Assembly: GCA_937930535.1 (NCBI GenBank)
Contig: CALGKJ010000153.1
Location: 1 to 48,549, forward strand
Length of the DNA: 48,549 bases
Direction of reading: 5' to 3'
Source: an uncultured Clostridia bacterium
GTDB taxonomy: Bacteria > Bacillota > Clostridia > Lutisporales > Lutisporaceae
Numbering within the stretch: the first letter of the stretch is position 1; each line of letters opens with the position of its first letter. The translations under genes and the position numbers were made by a program. Positions 41,868 to 48,549 of the stretch are shown in pieces. Below the pieces are notes generated by a model. It saw only the letters and a program-made list of their open reading frames with translations. It searched no databases and had not been told where the DNA came from.

Positions 41868-43595
41868 ATGATTAAATTATCCAGATTTTTAAAGCCCTAT
41901 ACCGCATTTATAACAGGCGTTCTGGTTCTGGTGTTTTTGCAGACACTTTCTGACCTTTATCTGCCAACTCTTATGTCAGACATTATTGACAGAGGGGTTA
42001 TGAGCGGTGACACTGGCTATATTATGCGAATGGGCGGACTAATGCTGCTTATAGCGGCAGGCGGAGTTTTATGTGCGGTTATTGCCAGCTACCTATCCTC
42101 AAAGGCTGCGGTAGGCTTCGGAAAAATAGTCAGAAACCAGATATTCAGCAGGGTAGAGAGCTTTTCACTCCATGAGTTTGACAAAATCGGCACATCTACT
42201 CTTATTACCAGAACAACAAATGACGTTACACAGGTTCAGACAGTTACAATACTTATATTAAGAATGATGGTAATGGCACCAATGATGGCAATAGGAGGCA
42301 TCATTATGGCATTATCAAAGGATAAGCCCCTGACCTTGGTTCTTGCAGTAGCTATTCCGTTGCTGGCGCTATCTATTACCTTGATTGCATTAAAGGGCAT
42401 ACCGCTTTTTAAGCGTATTCAAACCAAAATAGATAAAATAAATCTTGTACTTAGGGAGAAGCTTACAGGCATCCGAGTAATACGTGCCTTTAACCGTGTA
42501 GAGCATGAAAAGGTACGTTTCGATGATGCCAATGAGGATTTGACCACTAATTATATAAAAATTAACCGCATAATGGCATTTCTTATGCCGGTATTAATGC
42601 TGATTATGAATTTTACCTCTGTTGCCATTCTTTGGTTCGGGATAATACGTATAGACAGCGGAAGCATGGAAATGGGTTCATTAATAGCCTTTATACAATA
42701 TGCAATGCAGATTATGTTTGCAGCCATTATGTTCTCCATGATGTTTATTATGGTTCCCCGCGCTCAGGCGGCGGCTGCCAGAATAAACGAGGTTCTTGAA
42801 GTTGCTCCGGGGATTGTTGATGCAGAAAAAGTTAGGGATGACAGCAGCAAAAAGGGTTATGTAGAGTTTAAGGATGTTACCTTCAGCTATCATGGTGCTG
42901 AACAGCCGGCTCTCAGCAATATTTCCTTCAGTGCCAGACCTGGGGAGGTAACAGCAATAATAGGCGGAACAGGATCAGGCAAATCAACGCTCTTAAATCT
43001 TATACCACGCTTTTATGATGTTGACAGCGGAAGTGTGCTGGTTGATGGTATAGATATACGTGAAATGTCCCAGCAGGCTTTGCGTAATAAAATCGGCTTT
43101 GTACCCCAAAAGGCTGTGCTTTTTTCGGGAACAATTACTGAAAATCTTAAATTCGGAAAAAATGATGCCAGTGATGAAGAAATAAGACATGCGGCAGAGA
43201 CAGCACAGGCAATGGAATTTATATCCGAAATAGAGGGAGGCTTTGAGCATGAAATCGCTCAGGGCGGTACAAATGTATCGGGAGGGCAAAAACAGCGTCT
43301 TTCCATAGCCCGTGCTTTGGTAAAAAAGCCGGAAATTTATATATTTGATGACAGCTTTTCTGCTCTGGATTTTAAGACTGATGCAAAGCTCAGGGCAGCA
43401 CTTAAAAAAGAAACCGCAGAGGCAACTGTGCTTATAGTTGCACAAAGAGTCGGCACAGTAATGGATGCGGACAGGATTATTGTTATGGATAACGGAAAAA
43501 TCGTTGGAATGGGAACACATAAGGAATTATTGAAAATATGCGAGGTATACCGTGAAATAGTAGCCTCACAGCTTGGTGAGGAGGAGATAGCATGA
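41868..43595 (+). CDS. ABC exporter half-transporter with degenerate catalytic site
   Basis: 575 residues: six transmembrane helices (about 15-300) then a nucleotide-binding domain. Walker A is GGTGSGKST (about 366-374), Q-loop VPQKA, signature VSGGQKQRLS, Walker B EIYIFDD and H-loop-region VAQRVG. Asp replaces the catalytic Glu after Walker B, and the switch His is Gln, so this subunit's own ATP site is non-hydrolytic, as in heterodimeric exporters of the BmrC/TM287 type. The stop overlaps the next start (ATGA), indicating translational coupling with the canonical partner. Confidence 0.9.
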   Translation: MIKLSRFLKPYTAFITGVLVLVFLQTLSDLYLPTLMSDIIDRGVMSGDTGYIMRMGGLMLLIAAGGVLCAVIASYLSSKAAVGFGKIVRNQIFSRVESFSLHEFDKIGTSTLITRTTNDVTQVQTVTILILRMMVMAPMMAIGGIIMALSKDKPLTLVLAVAIPLLALSITLIALKGIPLFKRIQTKIDKINLVLREKLTGIRVIRAFNRVEHEKVRFDDANEDLTTNYIKINRIMAFLMPVLMLIMNFTSVAILWFGIIRIDSGSMEMGSLIAFIQYAMQIMFAAIMFSMMFIMVPRAQAAAARINEVLEVAPGIVDAEKVRDDSSKKGYVEFKDVTFSYHGAEQPALSNISFSARPGEVTAIIGGTGSGKSTLLNLIPRFYDVDSGSVLVDGIDIREMSQQALRNKIGFVPQKAVLFSGTITENLKFGKNDASDEEIRHAAETAQAMEFISEIEGGFEHEIAQGGTNVSGGQKQRLSIARALVKKPEIYIFDDSFSALDFKTDAKLRAALKKETAEATVLIVAQRVGTVMDADRIIVMDNGKIVGMGTHKELLKICEVYREIVASQLGEEEIA

Positions 43596-45760
43596 GTGAA
43601 GGTTCAAGAAATACAAAAACACATGCTCCGTCCCAGCGCAGAGGCGGTATCGGAGGCGGACATGGCTTTGGAATGCCTGTAGAAAAGGCAAAGAACTTTA
43701 AGGGAACCTTAAAAAGATTGCTTGAATATTTAAAGCCAAATAGAGTACATCTTATTATTGTTTTGGTTTTTGCAATCCTAAGCACTGTATTTGCAATAGC
43801 TGCTCCTAAAATAACCGGAAAGGCTATGAACAAGCTGGCAGATGGCTTTATTGCAAGAACAGTTATACAACAGATGTCGGAAATGCAGGAAAAAACAGCG
43901 GAGCAGATAATAAATATGATGACTCAGGGACAAGGTCAGACTACTGCAACACCTTCTGTAGACCCTGAGGCAGTTAAGGCTGTACAGGAATTTATGGCAC
44001 TGCCAAGAATAGACACAGTAGAAAGTGCGGAGGAAAAGGCTCAAATACTAGAAAAGCTGATTGTGCTGGGTGAAAAAATGCCTAATAATCAGCAAGACTC
44101 CCAAAACAGTAAAAAGATGACTCAAGACCAGCTTGATAATGCCATAAGAACAGTGAGAGAGACAAATGGAAAAATAGATTTTAACTATATACGCAATATA
44201 CTTTTGATGCTGGCAGGGCTTTATATAATCAGCTCCCTTTTCAGCCTTACTACAGGGTTGGTAATGTCAGGGGTTGCTCAAAAAACAGTATACGACATGC
44301 GCAGAGATGTTGACAGCAAGCTTTCAAGACTTCCATTGAAATACTTTGACTCAAAAACCCACGGTGAAATATTAAGCCGTGTAACCAATGATATTGATAC
44401 AATATCTACCACACTACAGCAGAGTCTTACACAGCTTATTACCTCTGTGGTACAGCTATTGGGATATGTGATAATGATGCTTACAATAAGCCCCATGCTG
44501 ACTTTGCTAGTGCTTGCTACAATGCCCCTATACGGCTTCGCAACAGTATTCACAGCTAAAAAATCCCAAAAACATTTTGCTGACCAGCAAAAGGAAATGG
44601 GACAGCTTAGCGGACATGTAGAAGAAATGTATACAGGACACAAGATTGTAAAAGCCTTTGGACATGAGAAGCAGTCAATAGAAAAGTTTACTGCTGTTAA
44701 TGACAGACTGTACGAATCCGGCTGGAAAGCACAGTTTATATCAGGCATAATGTTCCCATTGATGAGCTTTATAGGCAATCTTGGCTATGTAATAATATGC
44801 ATAGTAGGCGGTATCTGGATGACTAAAAACAGACTAAATCTGGGGGATATAACTGCATTTATACAGTATTCAAGATCCTTCACTCAGCCAATAGCACAAA
44901 CTGCCAATATAGCCAACATCATTCAATCTACTGTTGCCTGTGCGGAACGTGTATTTGAAGTGCTTGACGAAAAGGAAGAGCTTGCTGACAATGAAGAAGC
45001 AAAGCTGATAAAACAGCCAAAGGGTGAAGTAAGCTTTGAAAATGTAGATTTCAGATATGTGGAAGAAACTCCCCTTATTGAAAATATGAATATAAAAGTA
45101 AAACAGGGTGATACTATTGCAATTGTAGGGCCTACAGGCGCAGGAAAAACTACCCTTGTAAATCTGTTAATGCGTTTTTATGAAATCAACAGCGGTAAAA
45201 TAACCATTGACGGAGTTGATATAAGAGAGATTAAGCGCAGCAGCCTGCGCAGCATGTTTGGAATGGTGCTTCAAGATACCTGGCTGTTTAATGGAACTAT
45301 AAGAGAAAATATAGCCTACGGACGTGAGAATGCCACAGAAGAGGAAATAGTAAGAGCGGCAAGGGCGGCACATGCAGACCACTTTATACGCACACTGCCT
45401 GAGGGCTATGATACAGTTTTAAATGAAGAAGCTACTAATATCTCACAGGGACAAAAACAGCTTTTGACAATCGCAAGAGCGATAATGGCAAATCCTGCTA
45501 TATTGATTCTTGATGAAGCTACAAGCAGTGTTGACACAAGAACAGAAATACTGATACAAAGGGCTATGGCTAACCTTATGAAGGGCAGAACAAGTTTTGT
45601 AATCGCTCATAGATTGTCTACAATACGTGAAGCGGAGCTTATACTGGTAATGAATCAGGGAAGCATCATTGAACAGGGAAATCATAAGGAGCTTCTGGCA
45701 AAGGGCGGCTTTTATGCCGAGCTTTACAACAGCCAGTTTGCAGGCAGTGAGGCTGTATAA
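43592..45760 (+). CDS. ABC exporter half-transporter, catalytic subunit of the heterodimer
   Basis: 722 residues, long for a half-transporter. After helix 1 there is an extra segment of about 100 residues (roughly 90-195) that is polar, Gln/Met-rich and probably extracellular. The nucleotide-binding domain has Walker A GPTGAGKTT, signature ISQGQKQ (variant of LSGGQ) and Walker B ILILDEATSSVD with an intact catalytic Glu, plus His in IAHRLS. The variant signature pairs with the partner's degenerate Walker site, giving one active and one degenerate composite site. Likely a drug, lipid or peptide exporter under MarR control. Confidence 0.9.
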   Translation: MSEGSRNTKTHAPSQRRGGIGGGHGFGMPVEKAKNFKGTLKRLLEYLKPNRVHLIIVLVFAILSTVFAIAAPKITGKAMNKLADGFIARTVIQQMSEMQEKTAEQIINMMTQGQGQTTATPSVDPEAVKAVQEFMALPRIDTVESAEEKAQILEKLIVLGEKMPNNQQDSQNSKKMTQDQLDNAIRTVRETNGKIDFNYIRNILLMLAGLYIISSLFSLTTGLVMSGVAQKTVYDMRRDVDSKLSRLPLKYFDSKTHGEILSRVTNDIDTISTTLQQSLTQLITSVVQLLGYVIMMLTISPMLTLLVLATMPLYGFATVFTAKKSQKHFADQQKEMGQLSGHVEEMYTGHKIVKAFGHEKQSIEKFTAVNDRLYESGWKAQFISGIMFPLMSFIGNLGYVIICIVGGIWMTKNRLNLGDITAFIQYSRSFTQPIAQTANIANIIQSTVACAERVFEVLDEKEELADNEEAKLIKQPKGEVSFENVDFRYVEETPLIENMNIKVKQGDTIAIVGPTGAGKTTLVNLLMRFYEINSGKITIDGVDIREIKRSSLRSMFGMVLQDTWLFNGTIRENIAYGRENATEEEIVRAARAAHADHFIRTLPEGYDTVLNEEATNISQGQKQLLTIARAIMANPAILILDEATSSVDTRTEILIQRAMANLMKGRTSFVIAHRLSTIREAELILVMNQGSIIEQGNHKELLAKGGFYAELYNSQFAGSEAV

Positions 45761-45783
45761 ATAAATTAAAGGGAGAGTGTAAA

Positions 45784-47013
45784 GTGAAAAATATTTTATT
45801 TGATAAGTACGCTAAGCTAATGGTGAAAACTGGTATAAATCTGCAAAAGCATCAAACTCTTGTCATAACCTCACCCATAGAATGCGCATGGTTTACGAGA
45901 ATCGTAGCAGAAACAGCATACAAGGAAGGTGCAAGAGAGGTTGTAGTGCAGTGGGTAGACGAATTACTCAATAAGATTAAGTTTATGAATGCCCCAGAGG
46001 AAGTCTTTGATGAGTTTCCAGAATGGAGAAAGGAATTTTATTTATCCAATCTGCATAAAGGAGCGGCTTTTCTATTTATTTCAGCAGAAGATCCTGAGCT
46101 TATGAGTGACGTTGACCCCGAAAGAATAGCCAGAAATAGCAAGGCTGTAGGTACTGCCCTTAAAGAATACCGTGAGAGTGCTATGAACAACAGACATGTG
46201 TGGAGTATTGTATCTATTCCTACCAAATCTTGGGCAAAGAAGGTATATCCTGATGCCACAGATGAGGAAGCAGTAGATAAGCTTTGGGAAGCAATATTCA
46301 AGGTTGTAAGGGCAGATAAGGATGATCCGGTTGCAGAGTGGGAAAAGCATAAAAGCCAATTAAAAGTCAGAATGGATTATCTGAATTCCAAGCAGTTTAA
46401 ATATATGCATTTTAAAAATTCTTATGGTACTGATTTGAAGCTTGAGCTTCCCCAAGACCATGTATGGTTCGGCGGAGCAGATTATACACCAGAGGGACGA
46501 GAGTTTATGGCCAATATGCCTACGGAAGAAATATATACTGCTCCAGTGAAAACTGGAGTAAACGGCAAGGTAGTAAGCTCGCTGCCCTTGAACTTGAATG
46601 GTACGCTGGTTGAAGATTTCTCCCTTACCTTTAAGGATGGCAAGGTAGTTGAATTTACTGCCGAGAAAGGCTATGAAAGCCTTAAGCGTCTTATCGAAAG
46701 GGATGACGGCTCCTGTTACCTTGGTGAAGTAGCTTTAGTTCCCTACGATTCGCCGATTTCAAATTTAAAAACCATATTCTATAATACACTATACGATGAA
46801 AATGCAGCCTGCCATCTTGCACTAGGCAATGCTTATCCTATATGTATAAAGGACGGAGAAAAGCTGGACGGCGAAGAGCTGAAAAAACGTGGACTTAACA
46901 GCTCCATAGCACATGAGGACTTTATGATAGGAACAGCGGATCTTGATATTATGGCTGTTACTCATAATGGGGAAGAAGTGCCTGTATTTATAAAAGGAAA
47001 TTTTGCATTTTAG
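45784..47013 (+). CDS. M29-family aminopeptidase (AmpS/thermophilic type)
   Basis: 409 residues. Recognisable M29 segments include the N-terminal LMVKTGINLQKHQTLVI, the metal-ligand region GEVALVPYDSPIS (Glu), NAACHLALGNAYP (His), and the closing DFMIGTADLDIMAVTHNGEE (His/Asp). The enzymes remove N-terminal residues using two metal ions in the cytoplasm. The start is GTG 45784 after AGGGAGAG, 23 bp after the ABC subunit, so it may be in the same transcript although functionally unrelated. A terminator follows at 47019-47067. Confidence 0.9.
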   Translation: MKNILFDKYAKLMVKTGINLQKHQTLVITSPIECAWFTRIVAETAYKEGAREVVVQWVDELLNKIKFMNAPEEVFDEFPEWRKEFYLSNLHKGAAFLFISAEDPELMSDVDPERIARNSKAVGTALKEYRESAMNNRHVWSIVSIPTKSWAKKVYPDATDEEAVDKLWEAIFKVVRADKDDPVAEWEKHKSQLKVRMDYLNSKQFKYMHFKNSYGTDLKLELPQDHVWFGGADYTPEGREFMANMPTEEIYTAPVKTGVNGKVVSSLPLNLNGTLVEDFSLTFKDGKVVEFTAEKGYESLKRLIERDDGSCYLGEVALVPYDSPISNLKTIFYNTLYDENAACHLALGNAYPICIKDGEKLDGEELKKRGLNSSIAHEDFMIGTADLDIMAVTHNGEEVPVFIKGNFAF

Positions 47014-47018
47014 ATTAG

Positions 47019-47067
47019 AGAGAGTGTTGCAAAACTACTTTAATGTAGATTGCAATGCTCCTTTTTT
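47019..47067 (+). terminator. Rho-independent terminator
   Basis: GAG-a-GTGTTGC pairs with GCAATGCTC, with an inner CTAC/GTAG pair, followed by CTTTTTTA. Confidence 0.6.
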
Positions 47068-47250
47068 ATATAAAAATAGAAAACAGCTCAAAAAAAGATG
47101 AAGATTTTTTATCATCTCTTGGGCTGCTAGATTTTGGGTACACTTAAATAAGCCATCTGTCTTTTGAAGCTATCGCCAGTTTTTTATTTGATAGCAGTAA
47201 ATTTAAGATAGAATTTTAAGTACCTTAGACATATAGTTGCTCAAAGAGTC

Positions 47251-47676
47251 TTACTTATTTAAAGCTGTGACAGAGGGTGCGACATAATAAACCAGTTCGA
47301 ATTTGTCGGTTGTTATTAGCTCGCCAACTGGAACCCACTGATATTCATCGTGCTCCTCCAGATTAAGCTTTACTTCCTCGTCGCCAGTTAAATTGCAGAC
47401 ATAAACCAGAGTTGTAAATACCTTGTCTTTTTTTTCATCGTAGTTTGAAAACTCGTAAGCGATTCTATCTATCTCAACATTTAAACCTACTTCCTCAAGA
47501 ACCTCTCTTACTGCGGCATCTCTGGGCAGCTCGTTTTTCTCTACTGTTCCGCCGGGAAAATCCCATTTTTCTGGCTGTACATTGAGTACACCACCTTTTC
47601 GATACTTGCATCGTTTTGCAATCAAGACTTCACCTTTGCCGTTATGTACGATGGCATGAGCAATTAAACCATTCAT
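47251..47676 (-). CDS. NUDIX hydrolase
   Basis: 141 residues. The complete Nudix box is at about 42-64 (GGTVEKNE, then REVLEEVGL), matching G-x5-E-x7-REUxEExGU. KWDFPGG just before it and QWVPVGEL later are typical. It hydrolyses a nucleoside diphosphate linked to another moiety; the substrate is unknown, and MutT-like or NTP-scavenging roles are possible. ATG 47676 follows GGAGGGG (minus strand). Confidence 0.9.
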   Translation of the reverse strand: MNGLIAHAIVHNGKGEVLIAKRCKYRKGGVLNVQPEKWDFPGGTVEKNELPRDAAVREVLEEVGLNVEIDRIAYEFSNYDEKKDKVFTTLVYVCNLTGDEEVKLNLEEHDEYQWVPVGELITTDKFELVYYVAPSVTALNK

Positions 47677-47759
47677 TTTTTAGCCCCTCCGAATTATAAT
47701 TTTCATTTGATAACTACACTTATCATTAATTATAGCATAAAATAAATAAAATGTAATTA

Positions 47760-47871
47760 TTATACAGTGACTACTGTGTCTGATATTCTACTTATTCTTT
47801 CCAATAGAGCACTGCTCATTAAGTAATGCCCATCATTGCTTGGATGAAGCAAATTGGTGTTAGTATAATAT
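47760..47871 (-). pseudogene. SGNH/GDSL hydrolase, 3' fragment cut by the IS element
   Basis: On the minus strand one frame runs from the insertion point to a TAA at 47762-47760 and encodes NLLHPSNDGHYLMSSALLER and a short tail. LHPSNDGHYLM is the C-terminal catalytic block of SGNH/GDSL esterases (block V, with the catalytic His). The frame continues right up to the first base of the IS end (47872). The rest of the gene should lie on the far side of the IS, beyond the window. Confidence 0.6.
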
Positions 47872-47919
47872 TGTAGACACGAAAAGCCGAACACTTTAAA
47901 ATAAGTAAATAGGAAGGAA

Positions 47920-47928
47920 GTGTCTACA
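47920..47928 (+). promoter_or_regulatory. Inverted copy of the IS end covering the orfA initiation region
   Basis: GTGTCTACA is the exact reverse complement of the IS tip TGTAGACAC at 47872-47880. In a transcript entering from outside, the two would pair and place the Shine-Dalgarno GGAAGGAAG and the ATG at the base of a stem. A transcript starting inside the IS would lack the left arm. Confidence 0.45.
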
Positions 47929-47929
47929 G

Positions 47930-48202
47930 ATGGCAAAAGGTCAAAAGCATTATACCTATGAATTTAAGAATACTATAGTAGAGTTGCATAGCTCAGGTAA
48001 AACAATTGCGGCTCTGAGCAGTGAATATGGCATATCAAAATCAACTATCGTAGGATGGACAAATAAGAGCAAACCTGTAGTAGTGGAGAAAGACAAATTT
48101 GTTACTTCAGCTGATTATCAAACAATGCTTAAAAGAATGGCTCAGCTGGAAGAGGAGAATGAAATATTAAAAAAAGCCATGGCCATATTCACAAAGAAAT
48201 AA
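47930..48202 (+). CDS. IS3-family transposase OrfA
   Basis: 90 residues. The helix-turn-helix (YTYEFKNTIVELHSSGKTIA to YGISKSTIVGWTNKSK) is followed by a leucine-zipper-like coiled coil (LKRMAQLEEENEILKKAMAI). It starts at ATG 47930, 10 bp after GGAAGGAAG. The heptamer A-AAA-AAA at 48169-48175, in the zero frame, is a canonical -1 slippery site that gives the OrfAB transposase by frameshifting. Confidence 0.88.
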   Translation: MAKGQKHYTYEFKNTIVELHSSGKTIAALSSEYGISKSTIVGWTNKSKPVVVEKDKFVTSADYQTMLKRMAQLEEENEILKKAMAIFTKK

Positions 48203-48549
48203 ATACAATATTTAAGTTCATCGATAATCATAAACATATATACCGTGTAAAGTTAATGTGCAAGGTTCTAAAGGTTTCTAGAAGTTCATATTACAAATAT
48301 CTGACCAAGTCTCTAAGTCCTAGAGCTATTGAAAATAAAAGTTTTGAAGATAAAATACTAGCTGTATATAAAGAATCCAAGAAGCGATATGGAGCTCCAA
48401 AGATTCATAATACTCTAATTGAAAATGGTAATAAAATCAGCCTCAAAAGAGTTCAAAGGCTAATGCGTAAATTAGGCATTAGATCTATTGTCATGAAGAA
48501 ATTTAGACCACAGTCCTCAAAGTCCAAAGTTGAGGATAAGGTAAACATT
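48175..48549 (+). CDS. IS3-family transposase OrfB, partial (window end)
   Basis: In the -1 frame relative to orfA, the sequence is open from 48175 to the end of the window, running through HKHIYRVKLMCKVLKVSRSS, ESKKRYGAPKIHN and KRVQRLMRKLGIRS. These are the N-terminal HTH_21 part and the approach to the DDE catalytic domain of IS150/IS3 transposases. The catalytic core itself lies outside. It is expressed as an OrfAB fusion after slippage at 48169-48175. Confidence 0.85.

Larger units (their letters stand above)
47872..48549 (+). mobile_element. IS3-family insertion sequence (IS150-like), left part
   Basis: It starts with TGTAGACAC (TG-leading end, 47872-47880) and contains orfA (47930-48202) and the beginning of orfB in the -1 frame. 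The right end lies outside the window. TGTAGACAC is repeated inverted as GTGTCTACA at 47920-47928, immediately before the orfA start codon. Confidence 0.8.

Noticed and set aside
47090-47200. Further terminators or a small RNA between the aminopeptidase and NUDIX genes
   Set aside because: Imperfect hairpins (for example GCTATC...GATAGC at about 47170) are present but lack a supporting promoter or T-run.
1-48549. CRISPR array or cas genes
   Set aside because: No regularly spaced short direct repeats and no Cas proteins were found; the repeats present are dispersed single palindromic elements.

Overview
The window is low-GC DNA from a Gram-positive anaerobe of the Clostridia type. The evidence is strong AGGAGG-like ribosome binding sites, frequent GTG and TTG starts, many hairpin-plus-T-run terminators, PspA/zinc-ribbon/SPFH and MarR/heterodimeric ABC operons, and several methyl-accepting chemotaxis and GGDEF/EAL proteins. 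The genus cannot be fixed from sequence reading alone. No rRNA, tRNA or CRISPR array was seen.

Layout. 1-2.1 kb: right part of an AT-rich three-gene module (unknown helical protein, compact ABC-type ATPase, HNH endonuclease) that looks like a Septu-like or related anti-phage system, followed by a GNAT acetyltransferase remnant. 2.4-2.75 kb: a candidate type I toxin-antitoxin locus with convergent, overlapping transcripts. 2.9-6.15 kb: pspA, zinc-ribbon membrane protein and SPFH/zinc-ribbon protein, a membrane-stress operon whose terminator is split by a repeat element. 6.2-7.6 kb: P-loop kinase and a decayed endonuclease-like gene. 7.6-14.8 kb: a signalling block (histidine kinase with a shrunken sensor domain, AraC-type response regulator, single receiver, GGDEF-EAL protein, chemotaxis receptor). 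15-24.7 kb: housekeeping genes (gpmI, regulator, CAP lipoprotein, cold shock protein, exonuclease III, GH13 glucosidase, MFS transporter, msrA).

24.7-32 kb is an AT-rich accessory island of exported proteins. It holds an amidase-domain gene broken by one in-frame amber codon, a membrane-anchored protein, a TPR regulator overlapping a 49-codon secreted peptide gene (a Rap-Phr/RRNPP-type peptide-signalling pair), a small secreted protein whose promoter spacer contains a perfect inverted repeat, a lipoprotein and a secreted NCHSYAW-motif protein. A second, deleted copy of the msrA 3' end lies at about 26.55 kb, so the block at 24.7-26.5 kb sits between two msrA ends. A SecA paralogue without the usual zinc tail follows at 32.6 kb.

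35-47.7 kb: M3 oligopeptidase, second chemotaxis receptor, PlsC acyltransferase, lysophospholipase-like hydrolase, MarR plus heterodimeric ABC exporter, M29 aminopeptidase and a NUDIX hydrolase. The right end is an IS3-family element running out of the window; its left end cuts an SGNH/GDSL hydrolase gene.

Across the window there is a family of about 100-bp double-hairpin repeats ending in TATAG/CTATA, in two sequence subtypes, with at least six recognisable sites. One sits in the loop of a terminator and two flank the MFS gene. The most interesting items are the peptide-TPR pair with its neighbouring exported proteins, the left-edge ATPase/HNH module, the type I toxin candidate and the repeat family.
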